DNA from: Chryseobacterium bernardetii
Lineage (GTDB): Bacteria > Bacteroidota > Bacteroidia > Flavobacteriales > Weeksellaceae
NCBI RefSeq assembly: GCF_003815975.1
Contig: NZ_CP033932.1
Span: forward strand, 930,001 to 994,000
DNA length: 64,000 nt
Direction: 5' to 3'
Shown: positions 36,352-47,093 of the stretch, piece after piece
Numbering within the stretch: the stretch's first letter is position 1
Layout of the letters: each line of letters starts with the position of its first letter
The notes under the pieces: generated by a model
Told to the model about the DNA's origin: nothing
Seen by the model: only the letters and a program-made list of their open reading frames with translations
Databases searched by the model: none
Program-made: the position numbers and the translations under genes

Positions 36352-36577
36352 TCACTTAAGGTGAATAATGCTGAGGAAAATGGCATCTATAACCTTCGTC
36401 ATTCCCCTGATATCAAGGGGTTCCAAAGCATCTGTAGTTTTCTGATAATTTTTATTTCTAAAGAAGGAGGTATTTATAATTATGGAGCAGGGAATCTAAT
36501 TTGCAATCATGCGAATGATCAGAAGGATCTACACCACCTACCAATTCCGGAATAGGAATAGTATAATGGCTATAAAG
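36352..36577 (-). pseudogene. Decayed C-terminal part of an M28 peptidase
   Basis: On the minus strand one frame reads TIPIPELVGGVDPSDHS. Further on, another frame reads NTSFFRNKNYQKTTDALE then PLDIRGMTKVIDAIF, and ends at a TGA at 36352. These are the consecutive C-terminal motifs of M28 aminopeptidases (Asp/His metal region followed by the substrate-side end). They lie in different frames with a stop (SFA then TGA) between them. No N-terminal part is found: the region upstream is a terminator and the mutase gene. It is an inactivated, truncated gene. Confidence 0.75.
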
Positions 36578-36580
36578 AGA

Positions 36581-36616
36581 AAGCCTACAAGAAAACCAGG
36601 TGTTTCTCATAGGCTT
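36581..36616 (-). terminator. Terminator after the methylmalonyl-CoA mutase gene
   Basis: AAGCCTA and TAGGCTT pair as the outer stem, and AGAAA with TTTCT as the inner one. A TCTCTTTAT tail follows on the minus strand, 29 bases after the mutase stop. Confidence 0.7.
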
Positions 36617-36644
36617 AATTATTTGTTAATTATATTTTTTTGGA

Positions 36645-38765
36645 TTATTTTTCTAAAAATCTCTCCAGGATTTCCACTGCACATTTCGGAAGGTTGGTTC
36701 CTGGGCCGAAAATGAAATCTGCTCCATTGGCATACAGGAATTCATAATCCTGTTGTGGAATAACACCTCCTACTACGATGGTGATATCATCAGCTCCCAG
36801 TTTTTTTAATTCTCCAACTACCTGAGGAACTAATGTCTTGTGTCCTGCAGCGAGTGAAGATACTCCCAGAATGTGAATATCGTTTTCTACAGCCTGCTTT
36901 GCGACTTCTTCCGGTGTTTGGAACAATGGAGCTACATCAACATCAAATCCCATATCAGCAAATGCTGTAGCTACTACCTTAGCTCCTCTGTCATGCCCAT
37001 CCTGTCCCATTTTAGCGACCATAATTCTTGGGCGGCGCCCTTCTTCTTCTTCAAACTTTTGAGTCAGATTAAGGGCTTTTTCAAAGTATTCGTTTTTACC
37101 GGCGTTCATAGCGTATACTCCAGATATTGTTTTGATGTTTGCTTTATATCTTCCAAAAGTTTCTTCCATGGCATCACTCATTTCACCAAGGGTAACTCTT
37201 CTTCTTGCGGCTTCAATACAAAGTGCCAGCAGGTTTCCTTTTCCAGTTTTAGCACTTTCACGGATTTCATTCAGGATTTCTGTTACAGCTTCAGCGCTTC
37301 TTTCTGCTTTGATTGTATTTAATCGTTCAATCTGTTTTCTTCGAACTTCTGTATTATCAATATCAAGAATTTCGATTTCGTCTTGTTTTAATGAGGATTT
37401 GAAGGAATTTACTCCAATGATGAATTCTTCCCCGCTATCAATCTTAGCCTGCTTTTTAGCGGCAGCTTCTTCAATTCTCATTTTTGGAATACCGGCTTCA
37501 ATGGCTTTGGTCATTCCGCCTTCCTGTTCTACCTCATCAATATACCTCATGGCTTCTTCAATCATCTGCTGGGTAAGGCTTTCTACAAGGTTGCTTCCTC
37601 CCATCGGATCTACTACATCACATATTCCACTTTCCTGCTGAAGGATGATCTGTGTATTTCTTGCAATTTTAGCTGAATAATCAGTAGGCAGCGCAATAGC
37701 TTCATCCAGTGCATTGGTGTGTAATGACTGTGTTCCTCCTAATGCTGAAGATAATGCTTCAATAGCTGTTCTTGTGATATTATTGAAAGGTTCCTGTTCT
37801 GTTAATGACCAGCCTGAAGTTTGGGAGTGAGTTCTTAATGCTAAAGATTTGGGGTTCTGGGGATTAAACTGTTTTAAAAGATTGGCCCAGATATATCTTG
37901 CGGCACGCATTTTAGCAATTTCCATGAAGTGATTCATCCCGATTGCCCAGAAAAATGATAAACGTGGGGCAAAATCGTCTACGTTCATTCCTGCCTTGAT
38001 TCCTGTTCTTACATATTCAAGACCGTCTGCAAGAGTGTATGCCATTTCCAGTACAGGGGTGGCTCCAGCTTCCTGCATATGATAACCTGAAATGGAAATA
38101 GAGTTAAATTTAGGAATGTTCTGAGATGTATATTCAAAAATATCTGCAATGATCTTCATGGATGGTGCAGGCGGATAGATGTAAGTATTTCTTACCATGA
38201 ACTCTTTCAGAATATCATTCTGAATAGTTCCTGAAAGCAATTCCTGCTTTACCCCCTGCTCTTCTGCTGCTACGATATAAAAAGACAGAATTGGCAATAC
38301 AGCCCCGTTCATTGTCATGGAAACGGAGATCTGGTCTAACGGAATTTCGTTAAAAAGGATCTTCATATCTTCCACTGAATCAATAGCTACCCCTGCTTTT
38401 CCTACGTCTCCTACTACTCTTGCGTGGTCAGAATCATATCCTCTGTGAGTAGCAAGGTCAAAGGCTACAGAAAGTCCTTTTTGTCCTGCTGCTAAATTTC
38501 TTCTGTAAAAGGCATTGGATTCTTCAGCGGTAGAGAAACCGGCATACTGGCGGATCGTCCATGGTTTTTGAACATACATGGTGGAATACGGTCCTCTCAG
38601 GTAAGGTGCAATTCCTGGAGAAGTCTGTGTTAATGATTCATCTTTTACATCCTTTTTTTCATAGGATGACTTAAGTTCCAGCCCGTCTTTTTCAAAGTTG
38701 TAAATTTCTCTTTGCTGAGGAGATACATTAAAATCGGGCTTTTTCACAGAAATTGTTTTTCGCAT
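36645..38765 (-). CDS. scpA: Methylmalonyl-CoA mutase, large (catalytic) subunit
   Basis: The 706-residue protein has the N-terminal substrate barrel ([45 protein letters not shown]) and the C-terminal cobalamin domain. The DxHxxG motif is at residues 589-594 ([12 protein letters not shown]), and VVGGVIP follows. It converts methylmalonyl-CoA to succinyl-CoA with B12. The small non-catalytic subunit gene usual in Bacteroidetes is not adjacent. The GTPase partner meaB is 6 kb downstream. The next gene upstream on this strand, the peptidase, has its own terminator. Confidence 0.95.
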   Translation of the reverse strand: MRKTISVKKPDFNVSPQQREIYNFEKDGLELKSSYEKKDVKDESLTQTSPGIAPYLRGPYSTMYVQKPWTIRQYAGFSTAEESNAFYRRNLAAGQKGLSVAFDLATHRGYDSDHARVVGDVGKAGVAIDSVEDMKILFNEIPLDQISVSMTMNGAVLPILSFYIVAAEEQGVKQELLSGTIQNDILKEFMVRNTYIYPPAPSMKIIADIFEYTSQNIPKFNSISISGYHMQEAGATPVLEMAYTLADGLEYVRTGIKAGMNVDDFAPRLSFFWAIGMNHFMEIAKMRAARYIWANLLKQFNPQNPKSLALRTHSQTSGWSLTEQEPFNNITRTAIEALSSALGGTQSLHTNALDEAIALPTDYSAKIARNTQIILQQESGICDVVDPMGGSNLVESLTQQMIEEAMRYIDEVEQEGGMTKAIEAGIPKMRIEEAAAKKQAKIDSGEEFIIGVNSFKSSLKQDEIEILDIDNTEVRRKQIERLNTIKAERSAEAVTEILNEIRESAKTGKGNLLALCIEAARRRVTLGEMSDAMEETFGRYKANIKTISGVYAMNAGKNEYFEKALNLTQKFEEEEGRRPRIMVAKMGQDGHDRGAKVVATAFADMGFDVDVAPLFQTPEEVAKQAVENDIHILGVSSLAAGHKTLVPQVVGELKKLGADDITIVVGGVIPQQDYEFLYANGADFIFGPGTNLPKCAVEILERFLEK

Positions 38766-38856
38766 TCCAATAATTTTTGTCTCCGTAAAGTTAATTTTTT
38801 TGGACGAAACATGAAACTTATGTTAACATTCAGTTTTTCTGAATTTTAGCAAAGAA

Positions 38857-38882
38857 AAAGTCCGAACATACATCCGGACTTT
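38857..38882 (-). terminator. Terminator after the prolyl endopeptidase gene
   Basis: AAAGTCCG and CGGACTTT form an 8-bp stem with a 10-base loop, followed by TTTCTTTG on the minus strand. Confidence 0.85.
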
Positions 38883-38940
38883 ATTCTGTTTATTTTGACC
38901 TGTTTCTTGTTGTAACAAGAATCATTTTTCATTTCATGCC

Positions 38941-41043
38941 TTAAAGCTTCACTCCCATTTCATATAAAGCAAATGATATCAAATCTGCATTTTCACCGAT
39001 TACCTGATCTGTTGATCTTCCAGCACCGTGTCCTGCATTTTTCTCAATTCTTAGCAAAATAGGGTTCTTACAAGCTTGTTTTTCCTGAAGTTCAGCTCCA
39101 AACTTGAAAGAGTGTGCGGGAACTACTCTGTCATCATGGTCGCTGGTAATGATCATTGTAGACGGATAACATGTTTTTGCTTTTACGTTGTGTACCGGAG
39201 AATAGGACTTCAGGTATTCAAACATTTCTTTGCTGTCTTCTGCGGTTCCGTAGTCGTAAGCCCATCCGGCACCCGCTGTAAACTTGTTATATCTCAGCAT
39301 ATCCAATACTCCAACTCCCGGGAATGCTACTCTTGCAAGATCCGGACGTAAAGTCATTGTAGCCCCTACCAATAAACCTCCGTTTGATCTTCCGGAAAGA
39401 GCCATATATTCTTTTGATGTATAGCCCTTGCTCTGTAGGTATTCTCCCGCTGCGATAAAGTCCTCAAAAACGTTTCTTTTCTGCATTTTTGTTCCTGCAT
39501 CATGCCATTTCTTACCATATTCTCCCCCTCCACGGATGTTTGGAACGGCATAGATGCCTCCATTTTCCATCCAGATGGCATTAACTACTGAGAAAGATGG
39601 CTGTAAGCTGATATTGAACCCTCCGTAAGAGTATAAAATAGTTGGATTTTTACCATCAAGCTTGGTTCCTTTCTTATAGTTAATCATCATAGGAACTTTT
39701 GTTCCATCTTTGGAAGTATAGAATACCTGTTCAGAAACGTAATCATCCGGATTGAATTTCACTTTCGGTTTTTGATATACTTCAGATTTCCCAGAATCTA
39801 CATTGAATTTATAGGTAGTTCCCGGTGTGATATAATTGCTGAAAGAATAATAAAGCTCTTTCTCTTTTTCTTTTCCGCCAAAGCCTGAAATGTTTCCTTT
39901 GCCAGGAAGTGTAATTTCTCTGATCAGTTTTCCTGTTCTATCATATTGTTTTACCTGGTCTATAGCATCAACCATATAAGTGGCAAAGAAATATCCGCCT
40001 CCCGTAGAAATTCCCAATACGTTTTCTGTTTGTGGAATAACATCTTTCCATGTTTCCGGAGCCGGATTGCTGATTGTAGTTTTTACAAGACGCATATTAG
40101 GAGCATCTTTATCTGTAGAAATGAAAAGGTCATCTCCCTGAGTGTCTACAATGTGAGCATTGATATCAAATCCTTTATTAATCTGTACAAAATCTCCACC
40201 TTTTTTCAGATCTTTGATAAACAGCTCATTTCCATTGGTGGCATTGGCTGCAGAAATAATCAGATATCTCTGATCGTCCGAAACACTAGCTCCCAGATAT
40301 CTTCTTGGTGTTTTTTCTCCACCGAAGATCAGCTTATCTTCAGACTGCTTTGTTCCCAGTTTGTGAAAATATACTTTATGCTTATCCGTCATTCCGGAAA
40401 GAACTGTTCCTTCTTTGGGCTTATCATAGCTTGAATAATAAAATCCTTCGTCATTCTGCCAGGCAATTCCACTGAATTTTACATCTACCAAAGTTTCATC
40501 AATTTGTTTTTTGGTAACAGCATCAATGATGATGATCTTATTCCAGTCGCTTCCACCTTCAGAAATAGAATAGGCAGCAAGGGTTCCTTTTTTGTTGAAA
40601 GAAAGATTAGATAGTGAAGTGGTTCCTTTTTCCGAGAATTTATTAGGATCTAAAAATACTTCTGTTGCCTTAGTCTTGTTGTTTGTTCTATATAACACAG
40701 ACTGTGCCTGTAAACCATCGTTTTTAGAATAATAGGTATAGTCTCCTTCTTTGAAAGGCGCTGAAATTTTTTCATAATTCCAGATGTCTTTCAGCTGGTT
40801 CTTGATTTTATCCCTGAATGGAATTTTTGAAAGATAATTCTGGCTGTACGCCACTTCTTCATCTACCCACTTTTTGGTAGCTTCAGAATCATTTTCCAGA
40901 TCTCTGTACGGATCAGAAACTGCAGTTCCAAAATAGGTATCGGTTTGGGCTCCCTTTAATGCTTTTGGATAATTCATTGTTTGAGAATAAAAAGATGCTG
41001 AAAACAGAACTCCAGCAGTTAATAACATAGGTTTAAAATTCAT
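38941..41043 (-). CDS. Prolyl endopeptidase (S9 family), exported
   Basis: Start chosen at the ATG at 41043 (MNFKPMLLTAGVLFSASFYSQ), which gives a clean signal peptide. The 700-residue protein has a beta-propeller N-terminal half (from YPKALKGAQTDTYFG) and a C-terminal hydrolase domain with the nucleophile in SGRSNGG, the acid in TSDHDDRVVPAHS and the histidine in NAGHGAGRST. Whole stretches (DPYRDLEND, AYSISEGGSDWNKIII, ALYEMGVK) match the well-known Elizabethkingia prolyl endopeptidase closely. It cuts short peptides after proline in the periplasm. Confidence 0.95.
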   Translation of the reverse strand: MNFKPMLLTAGVLFSASFYSQTMNYPKALKGAQTDTYFGTAVSDPYRDLENDSEATKKWVDEEVAYSQNYLSKIPFRDKIKNQLKDIWNYEKISAPFKEGDYTYYSKNDGLQAQSVLYRTNNKTKATEVFLDPNKFSEKGTTSLSNLSFNKKGTLAAYSISEGGSDWNKIIIIDAVTKKQIDETLVDVKFSGIAWQNDEGFYYSSYDKPKEGTVLSGMTDKHKVYFHKLGTKQSEDKLIFGGEKTPRRYLGASVSDDQRYLIISAANATNGNELFIKDLKKGGDFVQINKGFDINAHIVDTQGDDLFISTDKDAPNMRLVKTTISNPAPETWKDVIPQTENVLGISTGGGYFFATYMVDAIDQVKQYDRTGKLIREITLPGKGNISGFGGKEKEKELYYSFSNYITPGTTYKFNVDSGKSEVYQKPKVKFNPDDYVSEQVFYTSKDGTKVPMMINYKKGTKLDGKNPTILYSYGGFNISLQPSFSVVNAIWMENGGIYAVPNIRGGGEYGKKWHDAGTKMQKRNVFEDFIAAGEYLQSKGYTSKEYMALSGRSNGGLLVGATMTLRPDLARVAFPGVGVLDMLRYNKFTAGAGWAYDYGTAEDSKEMFEYLKSYSPVHNVKAKTCYPSTMIITSDHDDRVVPAHSFKFGAELQEKQACKNPILLRIEKNAGHGAGRSTDQVIGENADLISFALYEMGVKL

Positions 41044-41089
41044 ACTGAACGGTTTTCTCAAAAATACATAAAGTATATGAAATAAAAAA

Positions 41090-41108
41090 AGCCCCGGATT
41101 TCGGGACT
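41090..41108 (-). terminator. Terminator after the 41148-41813 gene
   Basis: AGTCCCG pairs with CGGGGCT (one G-T pair), followed on the minus strand by seven T. Confidence 0.78.
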
Positions 41109-41147
41109 TTTACTTATTCTATAGGCTATTAATCAGTTCTCCGCCAA

Positions 41148-41813
41148 TTAAAGGCTGTCGAAATAGAACTCTGTAAGATTGGTAACAATCTGATCCGGGT
41201 TCCCGTTCCAGTAGTATATTTTGCCTCCCTCTTTCAGTTCATACAGACTAAAATTCTGGTCTGTGGTTACTGTTTTATCTGCATTTTTAAAATCTTCAAC
41301 GACCTGAATTAAATATTTCTTCAGCTCTTCAGCCTTTACTTTTTTCGTATCACCTTCAGGTCCATGGGTCAATTTTGACGGCAGCTGAAAACTTACGGTA
41401 TAACTTATTTCTGCAATTTTTTCTCCTTCAAGGTATTCGTTAGGAATAATTTTTACATTATTAACGGTTACTTTTGCTTTTTTAAAATTTCCGATCATTG
41501 CCATGAAATAGTCTTCCGCTTCTTTTTTACATGCTGAAGCCGCGGCTTTAGAAAAAGCAGAAAGGAAATTCTCTACACTGCTGTTGATCATTTCCTGTGA
41601 AGATTCTTTAAAATTGATCTGGTAAGCATCCTGTCCTTCTACTGTAGGTCTTAAATAATCATTAAGCTTATTTAAAGCTGCTTCATCGTTATTTACTAAA
41701 GTCCGGAAGTACAGCTCAAAGACTTCTTTAGGCTTTTTTACCTCTGTTTGTGCAGAAACGTATTGCCCCACCATGGTAAGCAATAGTAAGAAAATAATTT
41801 TGTAGTTTTTCAT
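41148..41813 (-). CDS. Exported protein of unknown function
   Basis: The 221-residue protein has a signal peptide MKNYKIIFLLLLTMVGQYVSAQ. The mature part is mixed helix and strand, starting VFELYFRTLVNNDEAALNKL, a pattern seen in small NTF2-like or DUF4878-like exported proteins. No catalytic motif is evident. It is a single gene flanked by terminators on both sides. Confidence 0.7.
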   Translation of the reverse strand: MKNYKIIFLLLLTMVGQYVSAQTEVKKPKEVFELYFRTLVNNDEAALNKLNDYLRPTVEGQDAYQINFKESSQEMINSSVENFLSAFSKAAASACKKEAEDYFMAMIGNFKKAKVTVNNVKIIPNEYLEGEKIAEISYTVSFQLPSKLTHGPEGDTKKVKAEELKKYLIQVVEDFKNADKTVTTDQNFSLYELKEGGKIYYWNGNPDQIVTNLTEFYFDSL

Positions 41814-41849
41814 AGTTTATAATTTGAATAATTGCTGTGATAAAAAGAA

Positions 41850-41874
41850 AAGCCCCTGAAAAAATCAGAGGCTT
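41850..41874 (-). terminator. Terminator after prfA
   Basis: AAGCCTCTGA and TCAGGGGCTT (minus strand) pair over 10 bases with one G-T, followed by TTCTTTTTATC. Confidence 0.8.
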
Positions 41875-41895
41875 TGTTTTATTTTTTGTAAACTC

Positions 41896-42981
41896 TTAGT
41901 AGTTTTCTTCTTCTCCCTTCATTTTTTCTGCATTCTCTGCCATGATTACGGCATCAATCATTTCAGAAATATCTCCGTTCATGTAGGCGTCCAGATTATA
42001 CATGGATTTGTTGATTCTGTGATCTGTTACTCTTCCCTGCGGATAATTATACGTTTTGATCTTTGCAGAACGGTCTCCTGTAGACACCATAGATTTACGC
42101 TGTGCAGCAATATCTCCCTGTACTTTTTGAAGTTCAATATCGTATAGCTTGGTTCTTAACATTTCCATTGCCAATTCACGGTTAGCCAGCTGAGAACGAG
42201 CCTGCTGACAAACGACCACTAACCCTGAAGGTTTGTGAGTTAACTGTACTTTAGTTTCAACTTTGTTTACGTTCTGACCTCCGGCACCTCCTGAACGGGA
42301 AGTCTGCATTTCAATATCGGCTGGATTTAATTCGAAATCCACTTCTTCTGCTTCCGGTAAAACGGCAACGGTAATTGCCGATGTGTGCACTCTACCCTGA
42401 GATTCTGTTTCCGGTACACGCTGTACACGGTGAACTCCTGATTCAAATTTCATAATTCCGTATACGCCTTCTCCTTCCACCTTCATGATCAGTTCCTTGT
42501 ATCCTTTTGCGGCTTCATTGGAATCTGTTACTTCATGTCTCCATCCTTTTGCTTTGAAATACATGGTATACATTCTGTACACATCTTCCACGAAGATTGC
42601 TGCTTCATCACCTCCGGTTCCGGCACGTAATTCAACGATTACGTTTTTATCATCTGCAGGATCTTTAGGAATCAGAAGAACCTTAAGTTCTTCTTCTAAT
42701 GCAGGAAGTTTGGATTGTGCTTCCAGCTTTTCTTCTTTTGCAAGATCTACAAGATCTCTGTCTGAGCCATCTGCAATAATTTCGTCAGATTCTTCGATGC
42801 TGTCTAAAGCACCTTTGTACTGATCGTAAACTCTTACAATTTTTCCCAAATCACTATATTCTTTGTTCAAAGAAGAATATCTTTTTTGGTCTGAAATGAC
42901 ATCAGGCTGTATAATAAGGTCTGCAACCTCATTATATCTTTGTTTTATAGCTTCTAATTTTGGAATTAATGATTTAGACAT
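41896..42981 (-). CDS. prfA: Peptide chain release factor 1
   Basis: The 361-residue protein is the usual length. It contains the GGQ in [19 protein letters not shown], the RF1 anticodon-like PxT in [15 protein letters not shown], and the C-terminal helix [18 protein letters not shown]. It ends translation at UAA and UAG. It appears as a single-gene transcript with its own terminator. Confidence 0.97.
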   Translation of the reverse strand: MSKSLIPKLEAIKQRYNEVADLIIQPDVISDQKRYSSLNKEYSDLGKIVRVYDQYKGALDSIEESDEIIADGSDRDLVDLAKEEKLEAQSKLPALEEELKVLLIPKDPADDKNVIVELRAGTGGDEAAIFVEDVYRMYTMYFKAKGWRHEVTDSNEAAKGYKELIMKVEGEGVYGIMKFESGVHRVQRVPETESQGRVHTSAITVAVLPEAEEVDFELNPADIEMQTSRSGGAGGQNVNKVETKVQLTHKPSGLVVVCQQARSQLANRELAMEMLRTKLYDIELQKVQGDIAAQRKSMVSTGDRSAKIKTYNYPQGRVTDHRINKSMYNLDAYMNGDISEMIDAVIMAENAEKMKGEEENY

Positions 42982-43128
42982 TGTCGAATTTTTGTGGGTG
43001 CAAAGATAAGAATTATTAATTCAAAATTAAAGTATAAATTTTTGAGCATTAGGGATGAAGGGAACAAAACGGCAAAAAGATATATTCCAAATTGCCCTGT
43101 CAGCATTTTTCTGTTTTCAATATTTCTT

Positions 43129-44427
43129 TTAAAATCCTTTGGAAAGCCTCCTGTCTATCCAGTATAAAATGAGTCCCACTACAATAATTCCTAACCCTAT
43201 TAAGCTTTCTTTAGGATTATGGATAAAGGTAAAATAAAGGATATAAATACTGAATAGCAAGAAAACTGTTGGAAAAATATAAAAAGCATTGGATTTAAAT
43301 ATTTTTCTATCCTTCTTTTTAAGAAAGTATACCGTTGAGATTGCTAAACTGGCAAATAACTGAAGAATAAAGGCTGTGTAAACAAAGATCTCCTTAAAAC
43401 TGCCTGTTAAAATAATTATGGTGGCAATCACTGCATGGGCAAAAATGGCTCTCACCGGGATTCCTTTTTTATTCCCAACAGAAAGTGGTTTCCAGATGCG
43501 GGTATCTTTTGCAAAGGCTTGTGTAAGCCTTGATCCTACCCACAGATATCCACTGATGGTAGCAATGAGCTGTAATGCGATAAAAATATTCACAATTTTC
43601 CCGAAAGAAAGCCCCAGCATATTCACCGCAGCCTCTCCCATTACATCTTCTTTTCCTGCCAATTGGCTTACCGGAGCATGTTTCAGCATAATATAGTTGA
43701 CAAGAATATAACTTACCGTCACAAAAACAGTTCCTATAATCAGTGATTTAGGGAGATTCTTCTGAACATCCTTTATTTCCCCGGCGATATAAGATGCTGA
43801 ATTCCATCCGGTATAGGAATAGGTAACGAAAACCAACGAAGTAGCAAAGGCAGGAAGCATCATTTCGTTCTGCCAGCTGTTACTGAAGTTCAGGCTGTTT
43901 CCTATTTGTGGGGATTCTGATAATCCAACTCCCAGAGTTACCAAAACAATAATAAAGGCGATTTTGATGAATGTAAAAAAGTTATGAAACCTGCTGGAAG
44001 TCTTTAAGCTGAATGATAAGGTAATCGCCACCAAAAATATAGCTGCAATGGCAAAACCACTTCCAAATGAGTAATCAAATACAGAAAGATATTTCGACAT
44101 AGCCAGGGCTGCCAGAGCTACAGGTGAAGAAAACCCAATAATCAGGGAAATCCAGCTTATCAGATATCCGAATAAAGGATGATAAGTTTCTTTAAGATAG
44201 ATAAAATCACCACCGTTTCCTTTAAAATGGGAACCTAATTCTGCATAGCAGAAAGCACCGAACAGAGCTAAAATTCCTCCAATTACCCATAACAGGAAAA
44301 TACTGTAGGTATTGGTAATATCGGATAACTGAAATCCCAGAGTTGTAAAAATCCCTGTTCCTATCATATTGGAAACTACAATAGCGGCCGCTGTTTTCCA
44401 GCCGATCTGATGCGAAGCAGTACTCAT
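43129..44427 (-). CDS. APC-family amino-acid permease
   Basis: The 432-residue protein has about 12 membrane segments and the APC start signature ASNMIGTGIFTTLGF-like (VVSNMIGTGIFTTLGFQL, about 18-35). A second landmark is FVTYSYTGWNSASYIAGEIKDVQKNLP in the middle. It should import amino acids with protons. It lies 8 bases after the TonB-dependent receptor, which is under a SAM riboswitch. The substrate is therefore probably methionine or a related sulfur compound. Confidence 0.9.
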   Translation of the reverse strand: MSTASHQIGWKTAAAIVVSNMIGTGIFTTLGFQLSDITNTYSIFLLWVIGGILALFGAFCYAELGSHFKGNGGDFIYLKETYHPLFGYLISWISLIIGFSSPVALAALAMSKYLSVFDYSFGSGFAIAAIFLVAITLSFSLKTSSRFHNFFTFIKIAFIIVLVTLGVGLSESPQIGNSLNFSNSWQNEMMLPAFATSLVFVTYSYTGWNSASYIAGEIKDVQKNLPKSLIIGTVFVTVSYILVNYIMLKHAPVSQLAGKEDVMGEAAVNMLGLSFGKIVNIFIALQLIATISGYLWVGSRLTQAFAKDTRIWKPLSVGNKKGIPVRAIFAHAVIATIIILTGSFKEIFVYTAFILQLFASLAISTVYFLKKKDRKIFKSNAFYIFPTVFLLFSIYILYFTFIHNPKESLIGLGIIVVGLILYWIDRRLSKGF

Positions 44428-44434
44428 TTATTCA

Positions 44435-46888
44435 TTAAAAATTAAAATTAAGCCTTCCAAAGAAATAGCTTCCCAATGTTCCCATCTGAACCGGCGCATA
44501 TTTAAATACTCCATAATATGAATTTTTATAGATCTGAAGATCAGGGAATACATCAAATACGTTGTTGGCACCTACTGTAAAGTTGATATTTTTTGTGATA
44601 TCATATCCTACACTAATATCAGTAACCACTTTTGGAGCAAACTCCTGAACTTCTCCGAAAGGATAACCGTCTCTGATTACTTTACCAAAATAGGTATTTC
44701 TCACGAGAAAACTGAATTTTCCTATTCCATACGTAAGCCCCAATGATGCTTTTGCTTTAGGAGAAAGGGTTTCGATAATATTGATCTGATCCGGGCCAAA
44801 GAATTCTTTCTGCGGAGTTTTTATATTGTCCGGGAAGTGAAAATCTGTAATTTTTGTTTCCGTATAGTTTCCGGCAAGGTTGATATTTAAGTTTCCGCCA
44901 GCCAGCCTCCAATCATAGGAAACTACTACATCTATTCCTTTTGTTTCGGTATCAATGGCATTGGCAAAAAATCTGCCGCTTTCCACTGCATTTCCTTCTC
45001 CTACTACTTTAGGGTCTGATAATTGCTCATCTGTGATATTGCTGGTAATGACAATTCTGTCTTTTACTTTAATGATATATCCATCTACGGTAATAAAAAG
45101 TCCTTTAACAGGCTGTAAAGTAAATCCTGCGCTTCCATTAACGGATGTTTCCTGCTTTAATTTATCAAATCCAAGAACCTGTGCAGCCTGACTGTCATTA
45201 TTAAAGATTCCTTTTCTTACAATTCCCTCTCCTGAAGTAGAAATATCTGCAAAAGAGTTATTAAAATACTGCTGCTGAAGCGATGGCGCCCTGAATCCTG
45301 TCCCAACTGCTGCTCTTACTGCATAATTTTTTACAAATTCATACCTGATGGCTAGTTTTCCATTGAGAGTGCTTCCAAAGTCTGAGTAGTTTTCAAATCT
45401 GGCAGCGGCATCAATATTCAGTTTTTTATCTAAATCATAGGAAAGGTCAGCATATACGGCTGTTGAATGTCTGTCTTTTTTCAAAGCATTATCCGGCGAA
45501 AAACCTATAAAAGATTGCGAACCGCCGGCTCCAATCACTTTAGAATCCTTTGTTGCCACATTTCCGTTCTCGTCATATTGAGTATAAGAAGCCTCGTCCC
45601 CAGCTTTGATCTGATATTGTTCAAATCTGAATTCTCCTCCGAATGCAATATTGAAGTTCTTTATCTTTTTTGAAACATCAAGATTAACGGTATTCTGTAA
45701 GAAACTGTGCGCACCAGCATAAAAACGGGTGGGTGATTTTACTCCCAGAGAAGCGTTATTGGTATTGCTTACGTTATAATTGAAAGTATTACTGCCAAAG
45801 GTATTACTTAGATCAATCAGCCAATCATTTACATTATATTTTGTTCCAACAACGTAGGAGATATCATAGATCTGAGAATTTAAGACTGCCTGAAATCCGT
45901 TGGGATAGATTTCTTTTACAACGTTAAAACTTTCACTGGGAAGTCTTCTGAAACCATATCCTTTTCCTTCTTTAATGCTGAATCCTCCAAAAGAGTAGAA
46001 TTTAAAGTTATCATTCAAAGGATATTCTGAATTGAAAAATAATTGTCCTTGTCTGATTTGCGCGTCTCCAATCTGGAAATTGAAATCATCTCTTGTTAAT
46101 CCTCTTTCTTGAATCTTCGCATCATCTGCAGCTCTGGCAGCTTTTACAGCCTCAGCATCTCCTGCAAATTCATAGGCGAAATTGTCTCCGAAAATATCAA
46201 GGTCGTGATGTTGGGTTCTGGTTGTTTTTCCTCTGTGGCTTAACTGTAATGAAAGGTTGATAAAACCTTCATTTTTACCTAAAGAAGTTCCGTAATTGAC
46301 TCCTGCCTGGTAGGTATCCCCATCATTCCTTCCACTTAATCCATAGGTTAAACTTGCGGAAGCTCCTGCGTTCTTTTTCAGAATAATATTGATAACTCCT
46401 GCAATAGCATCAGAACCATATTGTGCTGCTGCACCGTCTCTTAACACTTCAATTTTTTCAATGGCAATGACAGGAATGGTACTCAAATCTGTTCCTACCG
46501 ATCCGTTTCCTACCGTATTCTGATAGTTTACCAGGGAAGTGGTATGTCTTCTTTTTCCGTTAAGCAACACTAAAACCTGGTCCGGACCCATTCCTCTTAA
46601 TGTCACCGGATCAATGTGCTCTGTTCCGTCAGAAGCAGACTGTCTTACGGAATTAAATGAGGGAATAACATAGTTCAAAAGATCCTGAGCCGTCATTTGC
46701 GGTGATGATCTTTGAACCTTATCGATATTGATAACGTCCACAGGAACCGGTGTTTCCAATTTTGTTCTTTTAACGTTCCGGTTTCCAACGATAATAATGT
46801 CTTCAATCTGTTTTCCTTTTTCCGCCTGCTCCTGCGCAGCGCCCAGAATTGTCCCTAACAGTAATACAGCTGTACTTAATTTCTTCAT
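44435..46888 (-). CDS. TonB-dependent outer-membrane receptor under SAM riboswitch
   Basis: Start chosen at the ATG at 46888 (MKKLSTAVLLLGTILGAAQ), giving a signal peptide; the mature receptor is about 800 residues. The plug domain has VDVINIDKVQRSSPQMTAQDLL, RGMGPDQVLVLLNGKRRH, IEVLRDGAAAQYGSDAIAGV and INIILKK. The barrel ends in GSYFFGRLNFNF. Imports its ligand across the outer membrane using TonB energy. The SAM riboswitch and downstream permease suggest uptake of methionine or a methionine-containing compound. Confidence 0.92.
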   Translation of the reverse strand: MKKLSTAVLLLGTILGAAQEQAEKGKQIEDIIIVGNRNVKRTKLETPVPVDVINIDKVQRSSPQMTAQDLLNYVIPSFNSVRQSASDGTEHIDPVTLRGMGPDQVLVLLNGKRRHTTSLVNYQNTVGNGSVGTDLSTIPVIAIEKIEVLRDGAAAQYGSDAIAGVINIILKKNAGASASLTYGLSGRNDGDTYQAGVNYGTSLGKNEGFINLSLQLSHRGKTTRTQHHDLDIFGDNFAYEFAGDAEAVKAARAADDAKIQERGLTRDDFNFQIGDAQIRQGQLFFNSEYPLNDNFKFYSFGGFSIKEGKGYGFRRLPSESFNVVKEIYPNGFQAVLNSQIYDISYVVGTKYNVNDWLIDLSNTFGSNTFNYNVSNTNNASLGVKSPTRFYAGAHSFLQNTVNLDVSKKIKNFNIAFGGEFRFEQYQIKAGDEASYTQYDENGNVATKDSKVIGAGGSQSFIGFSPDNALKKDRHSTAVYADLSYDLDKKLNIDAAARFENYSDFGSTLNGKLAIRYEFVKNYAVRAAVGTGFRAPSLQQQYFNNSFADISTSGEGIVRKGIFNNDSQAAQVLGFDKLKQETSVNGSAGFTLQPVKGLFITVDGYIIKVKDRIVITSNITDEQLSDPKVVGEGNAVESGRFFANAIDTETKGIDVVVSYDWRLAGGNLNINLAGNYTETKITDFHFPDNIKTPQKEFFGPDQINIIETLSPKAKASLGLTYGIGKFSFLVRNTYFGKVIRDGYPFGEVQEFAPKVVTDISVGYDITKNINFTVGANNVFDVFPDLQIYKNSYYGVFKYAPVQMGTLGSYFFGRLNFNF

Positions 46889-46983
46889 CTTTGTTCTTGC
46901 CAATTAATAATATTCTCCCGCAGAGCTTTCTGCAGATATACAAGACTTCAAGAAATGGAATTCATATAAGAAATATTGACTTC

Positions 46984-47088
46984 ACTTATCTCCCCCATTG
47001 GGTTGGAATTAGCACCTTTACACCTCTGGAATTGTGTTGGTTGCTAAGGTTTCATTGGGCCAAATCCCTCCACCTTTCTTGATAAATC
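46984..47088 (-). ncRNA. SAM-I riboswitch (S-box)
   Basis: Read on the minus strand, the P1 strand TTATC (47081-47085) is followed by AAGAAAGGTGGAGGGAT, then GGCCCAATGAAACCTTAGCAACC, then AAGGTGCTAATTCC, and closes with GATAA (46986-46990). These are the conserved SAM-I core blocks in order. It sits in the leader of the TonB receptor-permease unit. The 95 bases to the start codon contain GCAGA-AAGC-TCTGC, a possible part of the expression platform. High SAM should switch the genes off. Confidence 0.94.
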
Positions 47089-47093
47089 TAGTG

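Noticed and set aside
36361..36555. 64-codon plus-strand ORF
   Set aside because: It is the reverse of the decayed M28 peptidase, whose motifs are recognisable on the minus strand.
41059..41066. TATTTTTG as a promoter for the prolyl endopeptidase
   Set aside because: No TTG at a suitable distance upstream, and too close to the start codon.
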